Of a stretch of DNA of 64,000 bases, positions 51,353 to 60,048 are shown piece after piece. The stretch is from Psychromonas ossibalaenae ATCC BAA-1528. Its GTDB lineage: Bacteria > Pseudomonadota > Gammaproteobacteria > Enterobacterales > Psychromonadaceae. The DNA is taken from NCBI RefSeq assembly GCF_000381745.1, contig NZ_KB906972.1, positions 1 through 64,000 of the forward strand, written 5' to 3'. The notes below the pieces were generated by a model. The model had not been told where the DNA came from. It did no database searches and was given only the letters and a program-made list of their open reading frames with translations. The position numbers and the translations under genes are program-made. Positions within the stretch are counted from its first letter, which is position 1. Each line of letters starts with the position of its first letter.

Positions 51353-53713
51353 GTGTTAGCAAAAGGCTCTGCTTTTTCTCATTTTATTAATAGATACTGG
51401 GTCTGCAGTGCTTATGTGCCTCTACACCCGATTTCTGAATTACAGCTGGATCTGCATCGCCCGATTATTTATGTTGTGGAGCAGAATAGTGCGAGTGATC
51501 TGCTTGGTCTACAGACGGCCTGTCTGCAGGCTGGTTTGCCGGATCCTTTTCTGCCGATAGAGGCCGCAGGACAAAGTTTAAACGCGATTATATTTATTCA
51601 TAACTGGTCCTGGTTTTCACCTCGGCTACCGCAGCTTCAGGAAACGCCTTATTTAGCGCAGTACCAGCAGTTATTAAATCTGCATAAGAGAAACAGTGAG
51701 TTAGATATTCAGCTGCTTCCAGTGTCTTTTTACTGGGGGAGAAATCCGGGAAAAAAGGGAAAAACAGCAAAGTTTGATCTGTCTGAACAGCGTCAGATCG
51801 GCATCCTGCATAAATCTTTAGTTGTATTGAAAAACGGCAAAGATCACCTGGTTCGATTTAACCGCCCGATTTCAATTGCCTCTCTTTGTGAAAGGGAAAA
51901 AAATCAGACAGGCGGAGACAGTCATTTTGACTCGCAGTTAGCGCATAAGCTTGCAAAAATTGCGATGACCTATTTCAGTCAGCAGAAGCGCACCAGTATC
52001 GGGCCTAAGCTGCCGGGCCGAAAAGAGATGGTTGAAACTGTGCTCCAGCAGCCGGCTTTGCGCAAAGTTATACAGCAGACTGCGGAACAGAGACAGTCAA
52101 GTGAATCACAAATTGAGCAGCAGTGCCGCGAATACCTGCAGGAGATCAGTGCTGATTTTTCCTATCCTTTTTTACGTGTTTTTCGCTGTGTATTAGGCTG
52201 GGTATGGAATTATATTTATCAGGGCATTGAAGTGAATCATGCGCAGGCAGTCCGGCAGGCCTGCCAAAGCGGAGCTGAAATTATCTATATGCCCTGTCAC
52301 CGAAGTCATATGGATTATCTGCTGCTTTCCTATCTGTTATTTGAACAGGGGCTTGTTCCTCCTCATGTTGCCGCCGGAGTAAATCTTAACTTTTTTCCTG
52401 CTGGAGGTGTTTTTAGGCGCAGCGGCGCTTTCTTCTTACGACGTACTTTTAAAGACTCGCCGCTTTATGCCGAGGTTTTTAAAGCCTACTTTGCGATGCT
52501 TTTTAAACAGGGTTACCCCATTGAATTTTTTAGCGAAGGCGGACGAAGCCGGACAGGGCGTTTATTACCGCCAAAAACGGGTTTACTTGCCATGTCTTTA
52601 CAAACTTATATAAATCAGCCTGAACGTAATGTTTTAATTATACCTGTCTATATTGGTTATGATCATATTATGGAAGTGAGCACTTACACAAAAGAGCTGA
52701 CGGGGCAGAAAAAAGAGAAAGAGAGTATCTGGCAGGTATTAGGCATAGTTAAAAAGCTCGGTAATTTCGGCCGGGCCTTTGTTAATTTTGGTGAGCCTGT
52801 CAATATTAAGCAGCACTTTGATCAACAGATTCCAAACTGGAGAGACATGGGTATTGATCAGCAGCAGTTTAAAGAACAGGTAGATCAAGTTGCGCAGAAA
52901 GTGATGGCCGGCATTAATCAGGCTGCCTCTGTTAATGCTCTGCCTCTGTGTGCATCAATTTTATTGACCTGTAATAACTACCAGGTAGAGAAACCGCAGT
53001 TGTTTGAATATATAAACAAACATCTGCAGCTGCTGACTTTAAACAATTCAGGTAGTCTGGTGACCTATAAACAGCAGAGTGCTGCTGATGTCTATCAGCA
53101 GGCCCTAATCATGAATAAATTCGAGCAGTGCGGCACTTCAGTGTTGTGTTCTTTGCCGCAGGCTGCAGAGTTGACCTATTACCGTAATAATATTGTTCAC
53201 CTGTTTGCTCTTCCAAGCCTGTTATGTAATACGGTTTGTTATCTGCGGCGACAGAACAAGCTGTTAACAGCTGCAGAGATTGTTTTTTATGCATCAAAGG
53301 TTTATCCGTTTGTGCAGGCTGAATATTTTTTGAATGAACCTCAGGATATAAAAGCCCTGTTAGAACAAGGACTGGACGAGTTACAAAGCCTGGCTGTTTT
53401 AACAAAGCACCAGGAAATCTATATCGTTGCTGACGATGCTTTGCTGAGTGTTTTTGTTGGACATATGCAGGAAAGCTACTGCCGCTATTATCACTTTCTG
53501 TTGTTAGTGAGCAGTAATAACAGTGCCTGGCAGGATGTGGATTTTGAAGAAACTGCGCTGCAGACCAAAGCTGATTTACAAAACCATAGTATTGAACCCT
53601 TTGATATGAAAGTTATTAAGGTTTATCGCGATACACTGCAGAGATTGTATCCGGATTTTATAAAAACTGATCAGGCACAAACACTGCTGGTTCTGTTTGA
53701 ACATTCGCTCTGA
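51353..53713 (+). CDS. plsB: Glycerol-3-phosphate acyltransferase PlsB
   Basis: PlsB acylates glycerol 3-phosphate at position 1 from acyl-CoA or acyl-ACP at the inner membrane. The 786-aa protein (E. coli 807) has the catalytic HX4D in MPCHRSHMDYLLL (about H316/D321), GGVFRRSGAFFLRR, the FFSEGGRSRTGRL block and the IIPVYIGYD block in the classic order of the acyltransferase motifs. The start is a GTG preceded by AAGGGG. It is divergent from dgkA. PlsY at 22 kb provides the parallel acyl-phosphate route. Confidence 0.95.
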   Translation: MLAKGSAFSHFINRYWVCSAYVPLHPISELQLDLHRPIIYVVEQNSASDLLGLQTACLQAGLPDPFLPIEAAGQSLNAIIFIHNWSWFSPRLPQLQETPYLAQYQQLLNLHKRNSELDIQLLPVSFYWGRNPGKKGKTAKFDLSEQRQIGILHKSLVVLKNGKDHLVRFNRPISIASLCEREKNQTGGDSHFDSQLAHKLAKIAMTYFSQQKRTSIGPKLPGRKEMVETVLQQPALRKVIQQTAEQRQSSESQIEQQCREYLQEISADFSYPFLRVFRCVLGWVWNYIYQGIEVNHAQAVRQACQSGAEIIYMPCHRSHMDYLLLSYLLFEQGLVPPHVAAGVNLNFFPAGGVFRRSGAFFLRRTFKDSPLYAEVFKAYFAMLFKQGYPIEFFSEGGRSRTGRLLPPKTGLLAMSLQTYINQPERNVLIIPVYIGYDHIMEVSTYTKELTGQKKEKESIWQVLGIVKKLGNFGRAFVNFGEPVNIKQHFDQQIPNWRDMGIDQQQFKEQVDQVAQKVMAGINQAASVNALPLCASILLTCNNYQVEKPQLFEYINKHLQLLTLNNSGSLVTYKQQSAADVYQQALIMNKFEQCGTSVLCSLPQAAELTYYRNNIVHLFALPSLLCNTVCYLRRQNKLLTAAEIVFYASKVYPFVQAEYFLNEPQDIKALLEQGLDELQSLAVLTKHQEIYIVADDALLSVFVGHMQESYCRYYHFLLLVSSNNSAWQDVDFEETALQTKADLQNHSIEPFDMKVIKVYRDTLQRLYPDFIKTDQAQTLLVLFEHSL

Positions 53714-53841
53714 TAACGGTTATATTTGACTGCTGGTGGATTTTAACCTGACAGGCAGCCTGGTTTGCCTGCACTAAATGGTATAATAAAACGATATGCG
53801 AGAATTTATTTTGCTACACTCTTTTTTTTATTGTTTGTGGA

Positions 53842-54474
53842 ATGTGTGTGACTGAACCTTACCCTGTTTTACAGGAAGCGCTGATCTTTCAAGAAGATAT
53901 TAAAAAAAGCCGTTTTATTACCTATCTGCAGCCGGTCACAGGAAAAGAGCAGGCACTGGCTTATCTGCACAGAATTCGAGAGCAGCATAAAGAAGCTCGG
54001 CATCATTGCTGGGCTTATATAGGCGGCAGCCCGAAAGATAGTGTTAACATAGGCTGCAGTGATGATGGTGAACCGAAAGGTACTGCGGGGAAACCTATGC
54101 TGGCTGTTTTACAAGGCTGCGGTGCTGGGGAAATTATGGCTGTGGTGGTGCGTTATTCCGGCGGCATTAAACTTGGAACCGGCGGATTAGTACGTGCTTA
54201 TTCAAACGGCATACAGCAGCTGGTTAAACAGATGCAGACAATTGAAAAGCGTTTTTATCAACACTATCAGCTGCACTGTGACTATGCTCAAATGGCGCTG
54301 ATAGAAAGCTTGTTAGTAAGATTATCTGGACGTATTGTGCAGATTGATTATCTACAGTTTATATCTGCAGTCGTTGAAGTCGATCTGCAGCTAACCGAAG
54401 AATTTACTCAGCAGCTGGAATCGCTGACACAAGGAAAAGTTTTTGCGAAAAAAATCCCTAACAAAGCCGGTTAA
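53842..54474 (+). CDS. yigZ: IMPACT-family protein YigZ
   Basis: The 210-aa product belongs to the UPF0029/IMPACT family; the bacterial member's role is uncertain. It has the conserved KKSRFITYLQPV near residue 20, then HHCWAYIGG, SDDGEPKGTAGKPML, and VVRYSGGIKLGTGGLVRAYS, together the family signature, followed by a C-terminal domain of alpha-beta type. It is 14 bp upstream of trkH in the same operon, matching the E. coli yigZ-trkH-hemG order. Confidence 0.92.
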   Translation: MCVTEPYPVLQEALIFQEDIKKSRFITYLQPVTGKEQALAYLHRIREQHKEARHHCWAYIGGSPKDSVNIGCSDDGEPKGTAGKPMLAVLQGCGAGEIMAVVVRYSGGIKLGTGGLVRAYSNGIQQLVKQMQTIEKRFYQHYQLHCDYAQMALIESLLVRLSGRIVQIDYLQFISAVVEVDLQLTEEFTQQLESLTQGKVFAKKIPNKAG

Positions 54475-54488
54475 AGTGAGATAAACAG

Positions 54489-55946
54489 GTGGCTTTTCGT
54501 TCAATAATTAGAATTGTTGGTATGTTAATCGGGTTATTCAGCCTGACTATGCTGCCGCCTGTGCTGATCGCGTCATTTTATAACGACAGCGGCGGTAATG
54601 ATTTTCTCGCCGCCTTCTCGGTTACCCTGTTAATCGGATTTGTTTTATGGATGCCCAACAGGCATATAAAAAAAGATTTAAAAGCCAGAGAGGGGTTTTT
54701 AATTGTTGTGCTGTTCTGGGCCGCCCTGGGCAGCGTTGGAGCGATCCCGTTTCTGATGAGCTCCAGTATTGAAATGAACAGTGCTTCCGCATTTTTTGAA
54801 TCATTCTCAGGGCTGACTACTACCGGCGCGACGGTTATTCAAAATCTGGACACTCTGCCGAAATCTATTCTCTTCTACCGGCAGATGCTGCAGTGGTTCG
54901 GCGGCATGGGGATCATTGTTTTAGCTGTTGCTGTGCTGCCTATGCTGGGTATAGGTGGTATGCAGTTATATAGAGCAGAAACTCCCGGCCCGGTAAAAGA
55001 CTCTAAAATGACCCCGAGAATAGCGGAAACAGCAAAAGCGCTGTGGTATGTTTATTTGTGTCTGACGGTCGCCTGTATGATGGCATTCTGGCTGGCCGGT
55101 ATGAGTTTGTTTGATGCACTGGGGCATAGTTTTTCGACCGTTTCTATCGGCGGTTTCTCAACCCATGATGCCAGCATGGGGTACTTTGACAGTAATGTTA
55201 TTAATCTGATAACCGTAGTTTTTCTGATTATTTCCGGAGTGAATTACGCACTGCACTTCAGTGCATTTTCAGCGAGAAAATTTTCTTTTAATATCTACCG
55301 GCAGGATCCGGAAGTACGTGCATTTATTTTTATTCAACTGCTGTTAACAGCGGTTTGCTTTCTCGGGCTGATCGGTAATGATGTTTACGATTCGATTGAA
55401 CAGTCGTTTTCCCAGGCGCTGTTTCAAGCGGTTTCCATTTCTACGACTGCCGGTTTTACTACTACCTCTTTCTCTGACTGGCCTCTGTTTTTACCTGTTT
55501 TGTTAGTTATATCTAGTTTTATCGGGGGCTGTGCGGGCTCCACCGGAGGCGGTTTAAAGGTGATCCGGGTGTTATTACTGAATTTACAGGGCATGCGGGA
55601 ATTAAAACGTCTGGTGCACCCGAAAGCCGTATATAAAATTAAATTAGGTAATAAAGCGCTGCCGGATCGTGTGATTGAAGCGGTGTGGGGCTTCTTTTCA
55701 ACTTATGCTCTGGTCTTTATTGTCTGTATGCTGGCACTGTTAATGACAGGTATGGATGAATTAAGCGCTTTTTCGGCTGTTGTTGCTATGCTGAATAATC
55801 TTGGTCCCGGGCTTGGAGAGGTTGCACTGCACTTTGATGAAGTGAGTGATGCATCGAAGTGGATTATGATTATCGCCATGCTGTTCGGGCGTCTGGAGAT
55901 ATTTACGCTATTAGTACTGTTTACGCCTGTATTTTGGAAAAATTGA
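54489..55946 (+). CDS. trkH: Potassium uptake protein TrkH
   Basis: TrkH is the K+-translocating subunit of the Trk system and works with the cytoplasmic TrkA. The 485-aa protein (E. coli 483) has about ten hydrophobic helices plus four P-loops: SGLTTTGATV, TVSIGGFSTHD, SISTTAGFTTT and NNLGPGLG. The start is a GTG with AACAGG upstream. trkA is not in the window. It lies between yigZ and hemG. Confidence 0.95.
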   Translation: MAFRSIIRIVGMLIGLFSLTMLPPVLIASFYNDSGGNDFLAAFSVTLLIGFVLWMPNRHIKKDLKAREGFLIVVLFWAALGSVGAIPFLMSSSIEMNSASAFFESFSGLTTTGATVIQNLDTLPKSILFYRQMLQWFGGMGIIVLAVAVLPMLGIGGMQLYRAETPGPVKDSKMTPRIAETAKALWYVYLCLTVACMMAFWLAGMSLFDALGHSFSTVSIGGFSTHDASMGYFDSNVINLITVVFLIISGVNYALHFSAFSARKFSFNIYRQDPEVRAFIFIQLLLTAVCFLGLIGNDVYDSIEQSFSQALFQAVSISTTAGFTTTSFSDWPLFLPVLLVISSFIGGCAGSTGGGLKVIRVLLLNLQGMRELKRLVHPKAVYKIKLGNKALPDRVIEAVWGFFSTYALVFIVCMLALLMTGMDELSAFSAVVAMLNNLGPGLGEVALHFDEVSDASKWIMIIAMLFGRLEIFTLLVLFTPVFWKN

Positions 55947-56037
55947 CATAACACACAGCTTTTATTCTATAAAAATCAAATTGTTAATAATAATTAAAAC
56001 AGTCCTATATTCAGACTGGCATGTTGGGAAAAATTAA

Positions 56038-56559
56038 ATGGCAAGCAAAACCCTGGTTATCTATTCGTCTGTTGACGGGCAGACGCTGAAAATAATCGAA
56101 CGGATCACTAACTTAATTGAGGGTGATATTACTTTATGCAATGTGGATGAAAATCCGCAGGTTGATTTCAGTCGGTATGACAAAGTACTGGTTGGAGCCT
56201 CGGTCCGCTATGGCAATTTTCGCAAAAATTTACTTAATTTTGTCAATGCACACAAAGCTCATCTAGATTTGTTACCGAATGCTTTTTTTCTGGTTTGTTT
56301 GACTGCGCGTAAACCTGAAAAAGCGAATCCGGCAAATAATGCTTATATGGCTAAATTTGACCAGTTATCTTTATGGCATCCGAGATTAAAAGGGGTCTTT
56401 GCGGGAGCATTATTATATTCCCGTTACAACTGGTGGCAGACGCTGCTTATCCAGCTGATTATGAAAATAACCGGCGGCAGTACAGATAAAAGCCGGGATA
56501 TTGAGTTAACAGACTGGGAGAAGGTGGAAGTGTTCAGCAAAGATTTTTCTGCTTTATAA
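56038..56559 (+). CDS. hemG: Protoporphyrinogen IX dehydrogenase (quinone-dependent), HemG
   Basis: HemG oxidises protoporphyrinogen IX and passes electrons to ubiquinone or menaquinone. The 173-aa flavodoxin-like protein has the FMN phosphate loop LVIYSSVDGQT at the N-terminus, VGASVRYGN in the middle, and the HemG-specific insertion around FAGALLYSRYNWWQTLLIQLIMKITGG, which is hydrophobic and may touch the membrane. The dependence on menaquinone under anaerobic conditions fits the presence of menC and menE. It is the third gene of the yigZ operon, 91 bp after trkH. Confidence 0.94.
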   Translation: MASKTLVIYSSVDGQTLKIIERITNLIEGDITLCNVDENPQVDFSRYDKVLVGASVRYGNFRKNLLNFVNAHKAHLDLLPNAFFLVCLTARKPEKANPANNAYMAKFDQLSLWHPRLKGVFAGALLYSRYNWWQTLLIQLIMKITGGSTDKSRDIELTDWEKVEVFSKDFSAL

Positions 56560-56665
56560 GCGAAAGTGGCAGGACGCAGCCAGATTGCTTATTAAGCTGA
56601 TTTTTTTAACCGTCTGACATACAATGCATGCTTTCAATATTTGTATTAATGCAGGCAGAAGTATC

Positions 56666-58474
56666 GTGAATCAACAATCTTGCCCCAACGCGAAACAGAT
56701 CCTGTTTGATGTGTTTGGTTACAATACCTTTCGAGAAGGCCAGGAAGATATTATCAGCCGGCTGTGTGCTGGAGATGATGCTCTGGTAGTGATGCCGACG
56801 GGCGGCGGAAAAAGTCTGTGCTTTCAGATACCGGCTCTGGTCCGTCCCGGTATATGTTTTGTTATCTCACCGCTTATTTCATTAATGAAAGATCAGGTTG
56901 ATACGCTGCGTTCCTGTGGTGTGGCCGCCGCATATCTGAACTCCAGTCTTTCTTATCAGGAACAAAATCAGATACTCAATGATATGCATAACGGACAACT
57001 GAAAATTGTCTATGTTGCCCCTGAACGTCTGCTTCGTCCAGATTTTATGAACCGTCTGGAAAACCTCGAGATTAATCTGTTTGCTATTGATGAAGCGCAC
57101 TGTATTTCTCAGTGGGGGCATGATTTCCGCCCTGAATATGCGCTGCTCGGACAGTTAAAAGAACGTTTTCCTGATATTCCGCTGGCAGCATTAACTGCAA
57201 CTGCGGATCATGCTACCCAGAAAGATATTCTCGCGCGTCTGCAGCTCCGCGATCCTCTGGTTGCGGTGCACAGTTTTGATCGACCGAATATTGAATATCT
57301 ATTGATTGAAAAGTACCGGCCGTTGACTCAGCTGTTTAATTATTTGTCTGAGCACAAAAATGAAAGCGGCATTATTTACTGTACCAGCCGCCGCCGTACT
57401 GAAGAATTAAGTGAAAAGTTAAGCGCTAAAGGTTTAAAAGCACGTTGTTATCACGCCGGTTTACCTCTGCAGGAACGCCAGTCGGTACAGGATCTGTTTA
57501 TCAAGGATGAAGTGGATATTGTCGTTGCCACGGTGGCCTTTGGTATGGGTATTGATAAACCTAATGTGCGCTTTGTGGTGCATTATGAGATCCCTAAAAA
57601 TATCGAATCTTATTACCAGGAAACAGGGCGGGCAGGGCGCGACGGTTTACCGGCACAGGCGATGTTATTTTATGATCCTGCTGATCCGGCGCGGATCCGA
57701 GGCATGCTGGAAAAAAATGATAATGAGGAACAGCTTCGTATTGAACTGCATAAATTAAATACTATGGTTGCATTCGCGGAAGCGCAAATCTGCCGGCGTC
57801 AGGTTTTATTAAATTACTTTGGTGAATACAGCCATCAGGCTTGCGGCAACTGTGATGTCTGTCTGGATCCGCCTAAAAGTTATGATGCAACTGAAGATGC
57901 GCAGAAAATACTTTCCTGTGTTTACCGTACCGGACAGCATTTCGGCATGGGGCATGTTGTTGAGGTATTAAAAGGAGCACAAACTGCACGCATTAAAAGC
58001 TTGGGACACGATAAACTGTCAACCTATGGTTTAGGTAAAGAGCAGTCGACAGAACACTGGTTAAGTATTTTAAGACAGTTAATTCACTGTGGTTTACTGA
58101 TGCAGAACTTAACCCGAGGATCTGCACTGCAGCTGACTCAGGCTGCTCGTCCTGTTTTAAAAGCACAGCAGGTGCTGCACTTAGCTGTGCCGCGTGTGAA
58201 AATGGTTAAGGCGAAAAAGAAACGCGGTGTACTGGCTGATCTGGCGGACAATAAATTGTTTGCCCGACTGCGTCAGCTGCGTAAACAGATTGCTGATCGT
58301 GAAGATCTGCCGCCGTATATTATTTTCAGTGATGTGTCTCTTTCTGAAATGAGTGAATTAATGCCGCTGACGGATGCTGAGTTTTTGAATATCAGTGGTG
58401 TCGGTCACATTAAACTGGATAAATATGGTGCTGAATTTATGCAGATAATTAATGAATATTCACAGTCGCTCTAG
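56666..58474 (+). CDS. recQ: ATP-dependent DNA helicase RecQ
   Basis: RecQ unwinds 3'-tailed DNA and acts in the RecF repair pathway. The 602-aa protein has Walker A MPTGGGKSL, DEAH (IDEAHCISQWGHDFR), TATA, VATVAFGMGIDKPNVR and TGRAGRDG, then the RQC zinc-binding Cys residues (CRRQ...CGNCDVC) and a C-terminal HRDC domain (about 525-600). A GTG at 56666 with AGGCAG before it aligns with the E. coli N-terminus; an ATG 14 codons upstream has no ribosome-binding site. It starts about 107 bp after hemG. Confidence 0.95.
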   Translation: MNQQSCPNAKQILFDVFGYNTFREGQEDIISRLCAGDDALVVMPTGGGKSLCFQIPALVRPGICFVISPLISLMKDQVDTLRSCGVAAAYLNSSLSYQEQNQILNDMHNGQLKIVYVAPERLLRPDFMNRLENLEINLFAIDEAHCISQWGHDFRPEYALLGQLKERFPDIPLAALTATADHATQKDILARLQLRDPLVAVHSFDRPNIEYLLIEKYRPLTQLFNYLSEHKNESGIIYCTSRRRTEELSEKLSAKGLKARCYHAGLPLQERQSVQDLFIKDEVDIVVATVAFGMGIDKPNVRFVVHYEIPKNIESYYQETGRAGRDGLPAQAMLFYDPADPARIRGMLEKNDNEEQLRIELHKLNTMVAFAEAQICRRQVLLNYFGEYSHQACGNCDVCLDPPKSYDATEDAQKILSCVYRTGQHFGMGHVVEVLKGAQTARIKSLGHDKLSTYGLGKEQSTEHWLSILRQLIHCGLLMQNLTRGSALQLTQAARPVLKAQQVLHLAVPRVKMVKAKKKRGVLADLADNKLFARLRQLRKQIADREDLPPYIIFSDVSLSEMSELMPLTDAEFLNISGVGHIKLDKYGAEFMQIINEYSQSL

Positions 58475-58505
58475 AAACTGCGCTTATGTAAAGTTGACTT
58501 TTAAA

Positions 58506-58543
58506 GGGCGGGAAGGTTAATCATATATGACTTTCCAGCGCCC
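58506..58543. terminator. Possible hairpin terminator between convergent recQ and the 58550 gene
   Basis: GGGCG-GGAAG-GT and ACTTTCC-AGCGCCC can pair with a small bulge. There is no U-tract. It sits between two stop codons, 31 bp after the recQ stop. Confidence 0.45.
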
Positions 58544-58549
58544 GAAAAA

Positions 58550-58912
58550 CTAAGCGTTTAATTTAAAGTCATTTAAACGCTTTAAAGCATGCTCAATAAC
58601 ATTGGGAGAGATTTTTTCCTGAATCTCGGCCACTTCCGCATTATTAAATAACTCCCCTAAAAAAACACAAATATAAGTTAACGGTGCACTGGCAAACAGT
58701 TTCGGATTTGCTAGAAAATCCTGTCCACGAGTTGCCATCCAAGTCGCGTTATTGTGCTTATTCATAAACTCTGAGTCTAAAATAGTTTTTTTCAATTTGC
58801 TTAATACTGTTGTGAAATCAAAATGCTGAGAATTGAACTCATTACTGAATGCCGCTAGTAAATTAATAGACTGTTGATTTGGTAAAATTGCCAGCTTGTG
58901 GATATTGGTCAT
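58550..58912 (-). CDS. Small hypothetical protein A (paralog of 59358-59717), 120 aa
   Basis: I do not recognise a confirmed family. The protein is soluble and helix-rich, with no signal peptide. It shares the full length with the next gene on the same strand: both have NIHxLxILP near the start, an FMxKHxNAxWMxxRGxDxLxNPKLFAxAPLTYICxFxGELF core and a RLNxFKL end. The C-terminal RL..FKL tail is reminiscent of DUF6508-type proteins, but that is only an impression. An AAACGTTT-containing site lies about 33-45 bp before its start. Confidence 0.75.
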   Translation of the reverse strand: MTNIHKLAILPNQQSINLLAAFSNEFNSQHFDFTTVLSKLKKTILDSEFMNKHNNATWMATRGQDFLANPKLFASAPLTYICVFLGELFNNAEVAEIQEKISPNVIEHALKRLNDFKLNA

Positions 58913-59357
58913 TTGAAGTGCCCTGTGATGAAAAACTCTAAACAGTGAAACGTTTACATCCTTGTTCTGATCGCCTTATTAGATTAGTTTGCTGTTAGTG
59001 TGGTTTAAAGATGACTTGTTTTATTTCATTGCAATAAAAGTCATGAACTATGATAAAAAAGTCATGGTGAAGGGTACAGCTTAAGGCATAAGTGCATCAA
59101 TATAATTAATCTCTATTTATTGTAAAATTTGAGTTGCTTAACAATTTATAAATAATGATTTTGTCTGTCACTATTATTTGCTTATTTTACAAGCACAAAA
59201 GCAGTGCCCCTCGGAACTTTCAGAGGCTAAATAAAATTTAGCGGGTAGATTTTTGTTAAAATTTGCTGCTGTTGATAATAGGTAGATAAAACAGTTTGAA
59301 AAAACAGGTATAAAAAAGGCTAATGGGAATTAGCCTGAAAGGCGGTGTTATTTAGTC
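58913..59357. other. AT-rich intergenic region between the two paralogs
   Basis: This ~445-bp stretch is very AT-rich and I see no gene. It holds a GTGAAACGTTTAC site at 58945-58957 upstream of paralog A, several ATG and TTA-rich tracts, a small CCTC/GAGG hairpin near 59205-59227, and the terminator of the 59358-59717 gene at 59312-59336. Confidence 0.6.
59312..59336 (-). terminator. Intrinsic terminator after the 59358-59717 gene
   Basis: On the minus strand AGGCTAAT, loop TCCC, ATTAGCCT is followed by a run of T. It lies about 22 bp after the stop codon at 59358. Confidence 0.85.
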
Positions 59358-59717
59358 TTAATGCAGCTTAAATTCATTAAGTCGGGCTAATACACTCTTT
59401 AATATTTGTGGAGTTAGTGTGTCTTGTAATTCTTCCAGGCTGTATTTTTTAAACAGCTCGCCGATAAAAGCGCAAATATAAGTCAGTGGTGCATGTGCAA
59501 ATAGCTTCGGGTTAGTTAAATAATCGGAACCTCGTCTCTGCATCCAGTCGGCATTATCATGCTTGGCCATAAAGTTAAGTTTAGAAATCTCATTTTTCAA
59601 CTTGATTAACAGCTGGGTATAATCGAATGAAATATTATCAAATTCAGCATGATAATTTGCAATTGAATTAATAACTTCTTGGCTTGGTAAAATATTTAGT
59701 GCATGAATATTAGACAT
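59358..59717 (-). CDS. Small hypothetical protein B (paralog of 58550-58912), 119 aa
   Basis: This is the second copy of the same unrecognised family, of equal length and colinear with the first. Shared blocks are NIHALNILPS, FMAKHDNADWMQRRGSDYL, NPKLFAHAPLTYICAFIGELF and a closing RLNEFKLH. Identity looks close to half. Both genes have the same orientation, separated by 445 bp, and each seems to have its own promoter, so this looks like an older duplication. No membrane segment is present. Biological role is unknown. Confidence 0.75.
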   Translation of the reverse strand: MSNIHALNILPSQEVINSIANYHAEFDNISFDYTQLLIKLKNEISKLNFMAKHDNADWMQRRGSDYLTNPKLFAHAPLTYICAFIGELFKKYSLEELQDTLTPQILKSVLARLNEFKLH

Positions 59718-60048
59718 TTACAGGTTCCTTCGAATAAATGAATGACCATGCAGCTCTTTGAAAAGAGGTGCATAAATTAATTATCAGTTAGCCCATTGTG
59801 TGTTCAATAGTTTTTCTGCGCTGTTGCTTCTGTGTTAATCATTAGTCCACTTTTTTATTGTGGATTTGCTTTGGTAAAATGAATTGTAGTAAAGGAATGC
59901 TGTTTGTCGATGACATTATTTTAATAAAAAGGTAAAGATCTGCAGAGTTTGCACTGGATCATATTTTGTGTAAACGTTTTACATAACTTGTCTTCTAACT
60001 TACTTCTGATACTTTTAATAGTAGGACATTCTTTTTTAAGGAGAGCCT
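59718..60048. other. Divergent intergenic region before the YbjD-like gene
   Basis: No gene is seen in 331 bp. ATGCA-G-CTCTT, loop TGAA, AAGAG-G-TGCAT (59748-59773) is a hairpin just beyond the start of paralog B. TGTAAACGTTTTACA at 59969-59983 is an inverted repeat with an AAACGTTT core, about 66-80 bp before the YbjD-like ATG. AGGAGAG precedes that ATG. Confidence 0.6.

Noticed and set aside
53751-53773. Terminator after plsB (CAGGCA/TGCCTG)
   Set aside because: Only six base pairs with no U-tract; too weak to call.
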